Positions 43,237-52,255 of a stretch of 64,000 nucleotides of DNA are shown piece after piece. Both the position numbers and the translations under genes were made by a program. The notes under the pieces were generated by a model, which worked only from the letters and a program-made list of their open reading frames with translations, made no database searches and was not told the origin of the DNA. The DNA comes from Aquibacillus koreensis (lineage in GTDB: Bacteria > Bacillota > Bacilli > Bacillales > Amphibacillaceae): assembly GCF_025154055.1 (NCBI RefSeq), contig NZ_JAOALK010000055.1, positions 1-64,000 of the forward strand, written 5' to 3'. Within the stretch, counting starts at the first letter, position 1. Each line of letters starts with the position of its first letter.

Positions 43237-43773
43237 TTAGACTGCTTGTACGGATTTTTTCTTCCGCAAACTTATGTAAGCCATTCGTTTTTTCGTAACA
43301 AAAGAGATGCTTAGACCAAGTAAAAATCCTACTGCTACATCGGACGGGTAGTGATGTCCAACAAACACACGAGAAAACACAACTAATAAAGCAACAACAA
43401 GAACGATTATTTTAATTGTTTTTTTAAAGCTCGAGAATAAAAACACACCTGCAAATACTCCCGCGATTAATGCCTGATCGCTTGGAAATGAAGGAGAAGG
43501 TTCTTTTGAAATCAGGATATCTACCTCATGTTCTACAAAAGGTCTAGGACGATCAAAGACTGATTTTAATACCTTATTCAAACCTAAAGCAATAGCAAGC
43601 GTGACAAAACCAGTAACACCAACTTTTCGGTATGTCGGGAAAAGTAAAAGAAGAAAAATAATGCTAATAAATAGGATATACCCCCAACTTGAGGATTGAC
43701 TCATGATCCAGTCTACACTATCATTTTTCCTAGCAAGATCATGGATCGAATGAAATAATCTTACATCTATCAT
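43237..43773 (-). CDS. PAP2-family phosphatase, BcrC-like
   Basis: A 178-residue membrane protein resembling the undecaprenyl-pyrophosphate phosphatase BcrC, which recycles the wall lipid carrier and affects bacitracin resistance. Acid phosphatase motif 1 (KSVFDRPRP) and motif 3 (SRVFVGHHYPSD, nucleophile His141) are intact. Motif 2 reads SFPSDQ where BcrC has SFPSDH, so the general-acid His is Gln100. About five membrane segments. ATG 43773 follows AGGGGG; a GTG two codons earlier is less likely. Confidence 0.82.
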   Translation of the reverse strand: MIDVRLFHSIHDLARKNDSVDWIMSQSSSWGYILFISIIFLLLLFPTYRKVGVTGFVTLAIALGLNKVLKSVFDRPRPFVEHEVDILISKEPSPSFPSDQALIAGVFAGVFLFSSFKKTIKIIVLVVALLVVFSRVFVGHHYPSDVAVGFLLGLSISFVTKKRMAYISLRKKKSVQAV

Positions 43774-43845
43774 AACCACCCCCTAAAAGATAATTAAAGA
43801 TTACCATATAGAAAGTTTCAAATGTAGTATAAAAGGAGAAATACG

Positions 43846-44346
43846 ATGAAGAAATGGCTGTACTGGCTTTTACCGTTCACTTGGATGGGCGTGATTTTTT
43901 ACGCATCTGCCCAACCGTATCAAAATCAAGATATCAAACCTTTTTTATCATCCACAATCGATTTGTCATTTTTAACACCCTACTTAGAAGGGCTTAGCTT
44001 TACATACCATCAATCAGAAGTTAGCATCGCAACGCTAGGCGTCAATGGTGTTGTTGAATTTTTTGTGAGAAAAGGAGCGCATGTGACTGTCTTTTTTATT
44101 TTATGTCTAGCGTTTTATATGGCATTTAGAAAAACTACGCATATCAAGTTTTGGCGACTGATCGAGTATTCCCTTGTGTTAACGATCATGTATGCAGCGA
44201 TCGATGAAATTCATCAAGGGTTCACCCCAAACAGAACCCCGTATATTGGGGATGTTTTTCTGGACAGCTTTGGTGCAATCTTAGCTGTAATTACAATTAT
44301 ACTTTTCCAGTGGATTAAGCGCCTACGTAAGCCATCTGTGAAGTGA
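43846..44346 (+). CDS. VanZ-like membrane protein
   Basis: A 166-residue protein with about four membrane segments and the VanZ-family signatures: KWLYWLLPFTWMGVIFYASAQP at the N-terminus, VRKGAHVTVFFILCLAFY, and AAIDEIHQGFTPNRTPYIGDVFLDSFGA near the end. VanZ gives low-level teicoplanin resistance in enterococci; the cellular role of Bacillales homologues is not established. SD AAAGGAG. It diverges from the PAP2 gene. Confidence 0.85.
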   Translation: MKKWLYWLLPFTWMGVIFYASAQPYQNQDIKPFLSSTIDLSFLTPYLEGLSFTYHQSEVSIATLGVNGVVEFFVRKGAHVTVFFILCLAFYMAFRKTTHIKFWRLIEYSLVLTIMYAAIDEIHQGFTPNRTPYIGDVFLDSFGAILAVITIILFQWIKRLRKPSVK

Positions 44347-44416
44347 ACGAATATAACAAATTCTACATAAGATGTAATGGGAAGTTGAAGGTAAATGCGA
44401 TCAGTGGGGTGATTAT

Positions 44417-44566
44417 TTGGAAGAACAGGAGATTTACAAGAACGTGTTAGAAAGCATTATCGATCAGACAGAGAACTTTCAAATTAATAACACAGAGGAG
44501 TTAGTTCATCAACTAATTCATGAGTTAGATCACTATCAGTTGCCGAGATGTAAGCAAAACAACTAG
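44417..44566 (+). CDS. Small uncharacterised protein, 49 residues
   Basis: An acidic, probably helical peptide of 49 residues starting at TTG with GGGGTGA 5 nt upstream (MEEQEIYKNVLESIIDQTENF...). I recognise no family. It lies 70 bp after the VanZ-like gene in the same direction and is followed by an imperfect hairpin (44585-44640), then the main convergent terminator. The clean SD and coding-like composition support it, but it could be spurious. Confidence 0.45.
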   Translation: MEEQEIYKNVLESIIDQTENFQINNTEELVHQLIHELDHYQLPRCKQNN

Positions 44567-44655
44567 TTTACGACACTCGCCATATTAGAAAAACACGCAG
44601 TCTCTCGTTCTTTTGCGAATGTGTTGGTTTTTCTAATTATAACTTTTCAACGGAT

Positions 44656-44695
44656 AAAAAAGGCTGTACCAAAGCGTCATTTGGTACAGCCTTTT
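44656..44695. terminator. Convergent terminator upstream of the yvyE 3' end
   Basis: AAAAGGCTGTACCAAA pairs with TTTGGTACAGCCTTTT with a 6-nt loop; U tracts on both strands. Confidence 0.85.
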
Positions 44696-44742
44696 GCTCT
44701 TATCATAGCCTGTCGAATAACCATTTCCCAGGAAATATTTTG

Positions 44743-45399
44743 TCAATTGCTTGAATCACCATGTTGATCGACATCTATTTCCATGTAGGTGGTTGTTCCT
44801 TCCGTTATATCGACCTGATCACTAGTCAAATCTATCATCCATGTTTTGAATGTCTCTTCCTGATCTTTTTCTACAAAAATTGACAAACGTACGAACTCGG
44901 CATAGTCAATGTTGTCTAATATGTAACTCGATTGAATTAAGGCATTTTCTAATTTTCCTAATAGGGAGTAATCAGCTTTTACGATCATTTCCTTCATCAG
45001 TTGACGCTTTACAACACCTGTTGTGTTAATTGCTTGTGACGTAGTGCTAGAGTAAGCACGAATGAGCCCGCCTGCACCTAACTTAGTCCCGCCAAAGTAG
45101 CGTGTGACGACAACGGCTGTATCCTTTAAGTTCCGCTTTTTTAGTACTTCTAAAATGGGAACGCCTGCAGTACCGCTTGGTTCTCCATCATCATTCGCCT
45201 TTTGTATTTGGTCGTGTTCTCCAATCATATAGGCAGAACAATTATGGTTAGCATCACGATGTTTCTTCTTGATATCAGCAATGAATTGTTGTGCTTCTTC
45301 TTCTGTTTCTACTCTTTTTACATAACCAATAAAACGTGATTTTTGAATGATAATTTCATCCGATCCTTCAGGTTTCACAGTGAAATATTTATTTAACAT
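44743..45399 (-). CDS. yvyE: YvyE, YigZ/IMPACT family protein
   Basis: A 218-residue protein of the UPF0029/Impact family. The core block (KSRFIGYVKRVETEEEA ... HNCSAYMIG ... NDDGEPSGTAGVPILEVL ... VVVTRYFGGTKLGAGGLIRAYS) is complete, followed by a ferredoxin-like C-terminal domain. E. coli YigZ and yeast YIH1 are relatives; the biochemical role in bacteria is unsettled. The SD AGGAGG precedes the ATG. As in B. subtilis it sits next to degS on the opposite strand. Confidence 0.9.
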   Translation of the reverse strand: MLNKYFTVKPEGSDEIIIQKSRFIGYVKRVETEEEAQQFIADIKKKHRDANHNCSAYMIGEHDQIQKANDDGEPSGTAGVPILEVLKKRNLKDTAVVVTRYFGGTKLGAGGLIRAYSSTTSQAINTTGVVKRQLMKEMIVKADYSLLGKLENALIQSSYILDNIDYAEFVRLSIFVEKDQEETFKTWMIDLTSDQVDITEGTTTYMEIDVDQHGDSSN

Positions 45400-45542
45400 A
45401 GGTGTTAAAACCTCCTAAATTCAATTATAATGAGTATCAATTCATCGCGCAAATGTATTATAATTGGAATATGTTGAAGAATGGTTAGAAATTATGACGA
45501 GTTAACGCATTTTCCCAAAAAGGTAGATAGGCGGGTCCAAAT

Positions 45543-46682
45543 ATGGCGAAAAAAGCAGATGAAAAGATTATCGACCAAATCATTGATGAAATGATAGATA
45601 CTGTTGAAAATAGTAAAGATGATATTTTTAGTATAGGAGAAGAGTCCCGAAAAGAGTATGAAAAATTAAAAGAAGAGCTAAAACAGATAAAAGAAGAAGT
45701 TGTTCATCTTATAGAGGAAGGCGATCGTTTAGAGGTGAAAGTTCGTATTTCCAGAAATCGTCTATCAGAAGTAAGTAAGGATTTTAAGCGGTATTCGGAA
45801 GAACAAATTCGTGATGTGTATCATCAAACACATGAACTTCAAACGAAGCTTACGATGATTAGAGAAAAAGAACATAACCTCCGTGAAAAAAGAGATGACA
45901 CGGAACGTAGACTTCAGGCGTTAGAACAGACAGTCAAACGTGCAGAAGGATTAGTTGGTAAAATCTCTGTTGTGTTAAATTATTTAAATGAAGATTTTAA
46001 ACAAGTCAGTGAACTAATACATAACGCCCAGGAGAAGCAAGAGTTTGGCTTACAAATAATTGAAGCACAAGAGGAGGAGCGCAGACGATTATCAAGGGAA
46101 ATTCATGATGGACCTGCACAAATGCTTGCGAACATATTATTACGTTCAGAAATTGTTGATCGTACGTTTAAAGAGCGTGGTGTGGAAGAAGGCCTTAAAG
46201 AAATGAAAAGTGTAAGAGGTATGGTAAAATCCTCTTTATATGAAGTCCGCCGTATTATATATGACTTACGCCCGATGGCACTTGATGATTTAGGTTTGGT
46301 ACCGACAATCAAAAAATATTTAACGACAATGGAAGAATATAATCATATTAAAATTAGTTTTTCCTCTATTGGATTAGAGCAACGGTTAAAAAGTAAGTAT
46401 GAAGTTGCATTTTTCCGTCTCGTGCAAGAATCTGTACAGAACGCTGTCAAACATGCTGAACCAGCGAGCATTAATGTGCGGTTAGAGGTGAAGCCGGACA
46501 ACGTTATGATTCTAATCAAAGACGATGGGAAGGGCTTCGATGTTAGTGAGAAAAAAGATAAATCTTTTGGTCTATTAGGGATGCGTGAACGAGTAGAAAT
46601 GCTAGATGGTAAATTAGTCATAAGATCAGCAATTGGTGAAGGTACTAGTATATTTATACAAGTACCGATAAATGAAATATAA
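45543..46682 (+). CDS. degS: DegS sensor histidine kinase
   Basis: A 379-residue cytoplasmic kinase without membrane segments. The N-terminal half is coiled coil (DegS sensor region, to about residue 165), followed by a HisKA_3 domain with His188 in SREIHDGPAQ and a HATPase domain (QESVQNAVKHAEP, DDGKGFD, GLLGMRERVEML). It phosphorylates DegU. With degU it controls exoenzymes, competence, motility and biofilm. The gene order yvyE-degS-degU-degV-comF matches B. subtilis. Confidence 0.94.
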   Translation: MAKKADEKIIDQIIDEMIDTVENSKDDIFSIGEESRKEYEKLKEELKQIKEEVVHLIEEGDRLEVKVRISRNRLSEVSKDFKRYSEEQIRDVYHQTHELQTKLTMIREKEHNLREKRDDTERRLQALEQTVKRAEGLVGKISVVLNYLNEDFKQVSELIHNAQEKQEFGLQIIEAQEEERRRLSREIHDGPAQMLANILLRSEIVDRTFKERGVEEGLKEMKSVRGMVKSSLYEVRRIIYDLRPMALDDLGLVPTIKKYLTTMEEYNHIKISFSSIGLEQRLKSKYEVAFFRLVQESVQNAVKHAEPASINVRLEVKPDNVMILIKDDGKGFDVSEKKDKSFGLLGMRERVEMLDGKLVIRSAIGEGTSIFIQVPINEI

Positions 46683-46801
46683 TCGTTAAATACAAAATAG
46701 ATTTTATCATGTATAATAGGAAAAAATGGCCCGTACAACAATGACTGAAAATAGATTAATAGGCAGATTATATAGATTAAGAAGTATAGGAGGAGCAGAA
46801 C

Positions 46802-47482
46802 ATGGCAACTGAAATAATACTGATCGACGACCACAAGTTGTTTCGTGAAGGAGTCAAACGCATACTTGAATTTGAACCAAGCTTTCATGTCGTAGCAGAG
46901 GGGGATGATGGTTCTTCTGCCATGGAGTTAGTGGCAGAATATAAGCCGGACGTCGTACTTATGGACATTAATATGCCAGGTACAAATGGAGTGGAAGCGA
47001 CGTCATCGTTAATTGAACAATTTCCAGATGTAAACGTGATTATCTTATCCATTCACGATGATGAAAACTATGTGACACATGCATTAAAGTCTGGTGCACA
47101 AGGCTACTTGTTAAAAGAAATGGATTCAAATTCATTGATTGAGGCGATTAAAGTCGTTAGTGATGGCGGATCTTACCTGCATCCGAAAGTAACACACAAT
47201 TTGGTGAAGGAATATCGCCGATTATCAGAGGAAAAAACGAACGCGGTAACGGAAAAAGTTATAGACTATCGCAAACCTTTACACCTGCTTACACGACGAG
47301 AATGTGAAGTATTGCAATTGTTAGCGGATGGTAAAAGTAATCGTGGTGTAGCGGAGTCGTTATATATTAGTGAAAAAACGGTTAAAAACCATGTGAGTAA
47401 CATCTTACAAAAAATGAATGTAAACGACCGTACCCAAGCAGTAGTTGCTGCGATTCGCAACGGTTGGGTAGAAGTATTATAA
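46802..47482 (+). CDS. degU: DegU response regulator
   Basis: A 226-residue NarL/LuxR-type regulator with a receiver domain carrying Asp55 ([10 protein letters not shown]) and a C-terminal LuxR helix-turn-helix ([39 protein letters not shown]). It is the partner of DegS. The 119-bp gap from degS contains a TATAAT (46712-46717), so degU may also have its own promoter, as in B. subtilis. SD TAGGAGGAG. Confidence 0.94.
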   Translation: MATEIILIDDHKLFREGVKRILEFEPSFHVVAEGDDGSSAMELVAEYKPDVVLMDINMPGTNGVEATSSLIEQFPDVNVIILSIHDDENYVTHALKSGAQGYLLKEMDSNSLIEAIKVVSDGGSYLHPKVTHNLVKEYRRLSEEKTNAVTEKVIDYRKPLHLLTRRECEVLQLLADGKSNRGVAESLYISEKTVKNHVSNILQKMNVNDRTQAVVAAIRNGWVEVL

Positions 47483-47517
47483 AAACAAGAATTGGTCCGG
47501 ATATTGAACTTCGAGTC

Positions 47518-47545
47518 CGGACTCCTTCCATGAGGGAGTTTCTTC
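47518..47545 (+). terminator. Terminator after degU
   Basis: ACTCC / GGGAGT stem with an 8-nt loop, then TTCTTCTC. A second possible stem GTCCGG ... CCGGAC lies just upstream (47495-47520). Confidence 0.5.
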
Positions 47546-47808
47546 TCAAGTCCTCTTTTATGCTTACCTATTGATAGCAAAACACCTTTCTTTTTAAGCA
47601 TCTTCATTATTTTTATCATAGGTATTTTCGAATGGAGAAATCCGTAAATTATAAAATAAATCTATGCATTTTATTCGTATTTATGTAAAATAATGAGAGT
47701 ATAGATATAACTTGTCTTACATATACTTACATGATTGATCTTTAATATATAATGATAGGACAAGTATGAGTGAGTAACTAAAATCTGGACAAGAAGGGTA
47801 CGATATGA

Positions 47809-48651
47809 ATGAAAGTAGCTGTAGTCACAGATAGTACAGCTTATATTCCTTCTAACATAAGGGAAAAGCTGGACATCCATATGGCTCCACTAAGCGTAAT
47901 TTTTGGAGATTCTTCTTACCGTGAAGAAATGGATCTAAATACAAAAGATTTTTACATGATGGTACGAGATGCAGTGGAATTGCCAAAAACGTCGCAGCCT
48001 TCCATTGGTTTTGTTACAGAATTATATCAAAAACTAGCAGAGGACCATGATGCTATTATCTCTATTCATTTATCAAGTGGAATTAGTGGAACGTACCAAA
48101 CTGCTTTATCAGCTGGGCAAATGGTTGATGGTGTAGACGTATATGCATTTGATTCGGAGATAAGCTGTATGCCTCAAGGGTTTTACGTGTTAGAAGCTGC
48201 TGAAATGGCGCAGAATGGCGCATCACCTGAGCAAATTATCGATCGATTGAATGAAATGAAGCAGTCAATGCGTGCCTATTTTATGGTGGACGATTTGAGT
48301 CACTTGAAACGTGGTGGAAGGCTGAATGGTGCACAGGCATTTGTCGGAAGCATGCTCCAAGTCAAACCATTACTTCACTTTGTTGATACAAAGATTGTTC
48401 CCTTTGAAAAAATTAGAACACGTAAAAAAGCGCTTAATCGATTAAAAAGCTTATTTGCCGAAGATGCAGATCTAGGTAAACCAATGAAAGCTGTCGTTAT
48501 TGAAGGGAACAGACCCGTAGAGGCAGAAGAATTGAAGCAAGAATTACAAGCGCAATATCCACATGTGGAATTATCGGTTAGTTATTTTGGACCAGTTATT
48601 GGAACGCACCTTGGTGAAGGTTCTATCGGGTTAAGCTGGTATATCAAGTAA
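47809..48651 (+). CDS. DegV-family fatty-acid-binding protein
   Basis: A 280-residue DegV-family protein that binds a fatty acid and is thought to present it to a fatty-acid kinase for phospholipid synthesis. Family blocks are VTDSTAYIP at the N-terminus, HLSSGISGTYQTA, YFMVDDLSHLKRGGR, and GPVIGTHLGEGSIGL at the end. SD AGAAGGG upstream. It lies between degU and comFA, the position of degV (yviA) in B. subtilis. Confidence 0.9.
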   Translation: MKVAVVTDSTAYIPSNIREKLDIHMAPLSVIFGDSSYREEMDLNTKDFYMMVRDAVELPKTSQPSIGFVTELYQKLAEDHDAIISIHLSSGISGTYQTALSAGQMVDGVDVYAFDSEISCMPQGFYVLEAAEMAQNGASPEQIIDRLNEMKQSMRAYFMVDDLSHLKRGGRLNGAQAFVGSMLQVKPLLHFVDTKIVPFEKIRTRKKALNRLKSLFAEDADLGKPMKAVVIEGNRPVEAEELKQELQAQYPHVELSVSYFGPVIGTHLGEGSIGLSWYIK

Positions 48652-48684
48652 GTTTCATGCAATTATTTTATATTATTATTTTTG

Positions 48685-48713
48685 GAGGTGCCACTAAAAT
48701 TGGCACCTCTTCT
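48685..48713 (+). terminator. Weak terminator between degV and comFA
   Basis: GAGGTGCCA / TGGCACCTC with a 7-nt loop, followed by TTCT. Confidence 0.5.
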
Positions 48714-48733
48714 AAAAATGGAGATGATATATA

Positions 48734-50200
48734 TTGGTGCATACGGTTTTGAACACGATCGGATCCTTCCTTTATCCCACATTTGACTGGATTCCTACTT
48801 CTACATATGACAGATCCTCTACTGAAACAGAGATACATGCGAAACAATTCTCTGGAAAGTTACTCCTCCGTGAAGAAATCCCACTTGAAGAAAACCTCCT
48901 TAATCAACTTTTATCTACTGACCTTATGACAACAATTCCATCAATTGAAAAATATATATGGGGACATCGCTGCAGGCGTTGTGGAAATAAAGCAAAACAT
49001 CTTTTTGCGACTATACCATGTTCACGGTGCGGGACAACGCATGTATATTGTCGCAAGTGTATTGAAATGGGCCGAGTGATGAGTTGCTCACCGCTTTATT
49101 ACTGGACTGGTCCTCAGCCATTACGGCTCGAGCAAAGTGAGCCTTGTTCCTGGCAAGGAGAGTTAACTTCTCATCAACAAAAAGCGTCTAATGAAATTGA
49201 AAAAACAATGATGACAGAGGCTGTTGCAGAATTGTTAGTTTGGGCAGTCTGCGGAGCTGGGAAAACGGAAATGCTATTTCAGGGAATTAACGAAGCAATC
49301 CGACGTGGGAAAAGGGTTTGTCTAGCAACACCTCGTGCAGATGTTGTTCGAGAATTATATCCACGTTTTACTACAGCTTTTCCCAACACCACAATCGAAG
49401 CGCTATATGGTGGAAGTGAGCAAAAGAAAGGCGAAGGCCAATTGATCCTTGCTACGACACACCAATTACTCCGATTTGCCCATGCTTTTGATGTCGTCAT
49501 CATTGATGAGATTGACGCTTTTCCTTATCACGCTGATCCTTCGTTACCATTTGCCTCTAATAGAGCTGCGAAACCCAATGCTTCCCTGATCTATTTAACA
49601 GCCACGCCAAGAAAAAAACATCGCAATCAAGTCCAATCGAAACAGTTAAAGGCTGTCTTTGTTCCTGTTCGGTTTCATGGACATCCACTTCCAGTACCGA
49701 AACTTCATATGTGCTTTTCCTTGAAAAAATCTTTAACGAAATTTGAGGCGCCCCAAGCTTTTTATCAGTGGTATGAGAGGCGCATGAATCCGAAGAGACA
49801 GCTTTTAATTTTTGTTCCGGTCATTGCACTTGCCGAAAAAATCACCTTGTCTTTGCGTGATAACGCCCTTTTTAGTAGGGAGACGATCACTTCTGTCCAT
49901 GCATCTGATGAAGATCGTAAAGAGAAAGTACAAGCATTTCGGGATCGGAAGCTTTCTGTTCTAGTGACAACAACGATTTTAGAAAGAGGTGTGACATTTC
50001 CATCTGTGGATGTTGCTGTCTTAGATGCTTGTCATGATGTATTTGATGAAGCGGCTCTTGTTCAGATTGCAGGACGTGCCGGTAGAAGTCCTGATGATCC
50101 TACTGGTGAAGTGATCTTTTTTCATGATGGAAAAACAGATGCAATGGTGGCGGCTGTGGATGCAATAAAACAGATGAATAAGCGGGGGAGGAATCTCTAA
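48734..50200 (+). CDS. comFA: ComFA, DNA-uptake helicase
   Basis: A 488-residue ATP-dependent translocase that helps pull transforming single-stranded DNA across the membrane. A cysteine cluster (CxxC pairs at 80/83, 96/99, 106/109) forms the zinc-binding region. Helicase motifs follow: Walker A AVCGAGKT (171-178), DEID Walker B, TATPR (motif III) and QIAGRAGRS (motif VI). It probably starts at TTG 48734 with GGAG 10 nt upstream; GTG 48737 is an alternative. It overlaps comFC by 1 nt (TAATG). comFB, found between them in B. subtilis, is absent. Confidence 0.92.
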   Translation: MVHTVLNTIGSFLYPTFDWIPTSTYDRSSTETEIHAKQFSGKLLLREEIPLEENLLNQLLSTDLMTTIPSIEKYIWGHRCRRCGNKAKHLFATIPCSRCGTTHVYCRKCIEMGRVMSCSPLYYWTGPQPLRLEQSEPCSWQGELTSHQQKASNEIEKTMMTEAVAELLVWAVCGAGKTEMLFQGINEAIRRGKRVCLATPRADVVRELYPRFTTAFPNTTIEALYGGSEQKKGEGQLILATTHQLLRFAHAFDVVIIDEIDAFPYHADPSLPFASNRAAKPNASLIYLTATPRKKHRNQVQSKQLKAVFVPVRFHGHPLPVPKLHMCFSLKKSLTKFEAPQAFYQWYERRMNPKRQLLIFVPVIALAEKITLSLRDNALFSRETITSVHASDEDRKEKVQAFRDRKLSVLVTTTILERGVTFPSVDVAVLDACHDVFDEAALVQIAGRAGRSPDDPTGEVIFFHDGKTDAMVAAVDAIKQMNKRGRNL

Positions 50201-50880
50201 TGCATTGCTTGTGGTGTCATCAAGAAATGATCCCGGCGATTGAATGGGGGAATTTTTTCTTGCCAGATAAACCGAAGTTTGGCTGTGATTGGTGTTTGGG
50301 GCAATTAGAGGTATTGGATGGAGAGTTGTGCAAGGAATGTGGTAGAAGGGAAGAAGCGGAAGTGTGTTCAGACTGTCGACGGTGGAACGCTAGCTCTGAA
50401 TGGAAGGGGGTACTTTCCTTTAATAAAAGTGTGTTTGGCTATAATGACATGATGAAGGAGGTCATTGCGAAGTGGAAATATCGTGGAGATTATGCCCTTT
50501 GTGATTTATTTCGTGAAGATTTTGTTCGGACTTTTAATGAGTTGTTTAAGGACGTAAAAGGTGCAAAGGTTGTTCCTATTCCTTTGAGTAAGGAACGTTT
50601 GTATGAGAGAGGGTTTAACCAAGCGGAGGCGCTAGCTGGATTTTTGGACATGCCATCTGAAAATGTGTTGTCTCGGATTCATGGGGAAAAGCAGTCGAAG
50701 AAAACGAGAAGAGACAGACTTATGGCGAGTAATCCATTTACATTAACTGTTGGAATTACAGATCCCGTCATCTTAATCGACGATATCTATACAACGGGGA
50801 TCACTTTACGGCATGCGGCTAAACTTTTAAAAGAGGCTGGATGTCCGGAAGTGTATGCTTTTACACTAGCTAGAGGATAA
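50200..50880 (+). CDS. comFC: ComFC, phosphoribosyltransferase-fold competence protein
   Basis: A 226-residue ComF-family protein. The N-terminal cysteines (CLWC, CDWC, CKECG, CSDC) look like a zinc ribbon; the C-terminal PRTase fold has KERLYERGFNQAEALA and the PRPP-loop motif VILIDDIYTTGIT. It acts with ComFA in internalising transforming DNA. Its ATG overlaps the comFA stop. Confidence 0.92.
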   Translation: MHCLWCHQEMIPAIEWGNFFLPDKPKFGCDWCLGQLEVLDGELCKECGRREEAEVCSDCRRWNASSEWKGVLSFNKSVFGYNDMMKEVIAKWKYRGDYALCDLFREDFVRTFNELFKDVKGAKVVPIPLSKERLYERGFNQAEALAGFLDMPSENVLSRIHGEKQSKKTRRDRLMASNPFTLTVGITDPVILIDDIYTTGITLRHAAKLLKEAGCPEVYAFTLARG

Positions 50881-50956
50881 TTACGCCGAAATCTCGACCT
50901 CATTCGACAAGTTGTATGCTATAATGGGAGCAAAAACACGGTAAGGTGGGTTATCC

Positions 50957-51370
50957 ATGGGTGAGTTAGCGAATTGTCCACGTTGTAATGCTTTATTTGT
51001 AAAAGGCTTACGTTCTGTTTGTGAAAATTGTTTCAAAGAAGAAGAGAAGAAATTCCAAACGGTTTACGATTATCTGCGACCGAGAAAGAATAGGCAAGCG
51101 ACTATTCCTCAGATTGTAGATGACACAGGAGTAGAGGAAGATTATATTTATAAATTTGTAAAAGAAAAAAGATTACGCGTATCTCAATTTCCGAATTTAA
51201 ATTTCCCGTGTGAAAGATGTGGAAAGCCGATTGATGACGGGAAACTTTGTAAATCTTGTGCCGATGGATTAGTTTCCGATTTAAATCAACAAGCAGAAGT
51301 CGAACAAAGGAACCAGAAAAATAAACGTGAAAGACAACAAACGTATTTTTCTGTTCGAAAAGATAAGTAA
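50957..51370 (+). CDS. yvyF: YvyF, flagellar-operon zinc-finger protein
   Basis: A 137-residue protein of the YvyF flagellar-operon family: N-terminal CPRCN ... CENC and C-terminal CERCGKPI ... CKSC cysteine pairs flank a helix-turn-helix-like middle (IPQIVDDTGVEEDYIYKFVKEKRLRV). The role is not well defined. SD AAGGTGGG. It lies between comFC and flgM as in B. subtilis. Confidence 0.9.
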   Translation: MGELANCPRCNALFVKGLRSVCENCFKEEEKKFQTVYDYLRPRKNRQATIPQIVDDTGVEEDYIYKFVKEKRLRVSQFPNLNFPCERCGKPIDDGKLCKSCADGLVSDLNQQAEVEQRNQKNKRERQQTYFSVRKDK

Positions 51371-51380
51371 AAATTACTAT

Positions 51381-51407
51381 TAAACATTTTAATGACACAA
51401 CCGATAT
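51381..51407 (+). promoter_or_regulatory. Sigma-D promoter of flgM
   Basis: TAAA, exactly 15 nt, then ACCGATAT (consensus GCCGATAT, 7 of 8). The downstream ATAAGGATT is shared with the hag promoter. Confidence 0.85.
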
Positions 51408-51455
51408 AAGGATTAGATATATACGTGCGAATGAAGCGGAAAGAGGTGACCGATC

Positions 51456-51725
51456 TTGAAAATACAAGGTCCAAACAACTCTAGGATTAATCCTTATCAA
51501 AAACAAATGAACAAACAAGCAGAAATAAAAAAAGACGTGCAAAATAAAGAGGATAAGTTGCAAATCTCGGATGAAGCAAAGCGTATGCAAAGCAGTGAAG
51601 AACCGAGTGCGGCAAGACAAAAGCATGTCGATCAGATCAAACAATCGGTACAATCCGGTAACTATACTGTTGATCCTAAACTAACAGCGCAGAAACTGCT
51701 TAACTTCTGGAACAACCAAGGATAA
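51456..51725 (+). CDS. flgM: FlgM, anti-sigma-D factor
   Basis: An 89-residue anti-sigma factor that holds sigma-D inactive until hook-basal-body assembly. The N-terminus (MKIQGPNNSRINPYQKQ) and the C-terminal sigma-binding helices (QKHVDQIKQSVQSGNYTVDPKLTAQKLL) are typical. The TTG start has AGAGGTG 8 nt upstream. A sigma-D promoter precedes it, giving autoregulation. It starts the flgM-flgN-flgK-flgL block. Confidence 0.9.
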   Translation: MKIQGPNNSRINPYQKQMNKQAEIKKDVQNKEDKLQISDEAKRMQSSEEPSAARQKHVDQIKQSVQSGNYTVDPKLTAQKLLNFWNNQG

Positions 51726-51739
51726 AGGGAGGACGTACG

Positions 51740-52237
51740 ATGTCCGTTCAGACGATTGTAGACACACTATCCAATATGAATAAGCTACACGTAAGCTTAT
51801 TAGAGGTATCCAAAAAAAAGACAGAAACACTAAAAACGGGAGATATAGCTGGTTTTCAAGATTTATTAGCACAAGAACGGAAGCACGTGAAAGCTATAAA
51901 TCAAATGGAAGCAAACCGGTTGAGCTTAATCGAAGACTGGTCTCGTAATCAGGGCCTAGATCCATCTTCGACAACTGTATCTGTTATGTTGGAGGTTCTC
52001 GAAGGATCAGATAAGCAAAATGTAGAGCAAGCTACGGTTCAATTAGCAGAGACGTTAGTCGAGCTAAAGAATCAGGAGCAATTAAACAAAGAGCTCATTG
52101 AGCAATCCCTGCAATTTATACAGCTATCGATGGATATGATTTCTCCGACGATTAAAAATATTAACTATAGTAATAAATCAATCAAACAAGATCAGCCAGC
52201 GAGTGCAAGTCGTTCCTTGTTTGATTCAAAAGCATAG
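51740..52237 (+). CDS. flgN: FlgN-like export chaperone
   Basis: A 165-residue, mostly helical protein in the position of yvyG/flgN, the chaperone for the hook-filament junction proteins FlgK and FlgL. The N-terminal half is FlgN-like coiled coil (LHVSLLEVSKKKTETLKTGDIAGFQDLLAQERK). SD GGGAGG, 14 bp after flgM. Assignment rests mainly on context and helical pattern. Confidence 0.82.
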   Translation: MSVQTIVDTLSNMNKLHVSLLEVSKKKTETLKTGDIAGFQDLLAQERKHVKAINQMEANRLSLIEDWSRNQGLDPSSTTVSVMLEVLEGSDKQNVEQATVQLAETLVELKNQEQLNKELIEQSLQFIQLSMDMISPTIKNINYSNKSIKQDQPASASRSLFDSKA

Positions 52238-52255
52238 GATAAGGAGGTACGTTAC

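Noticed and set aside
50200-50210. Search for comFB between comFA and comFC
   Set aside because: The genes overlap by one base (TAATG), so there is no room; comFB is simply absent, as in some other Bacillaceae.
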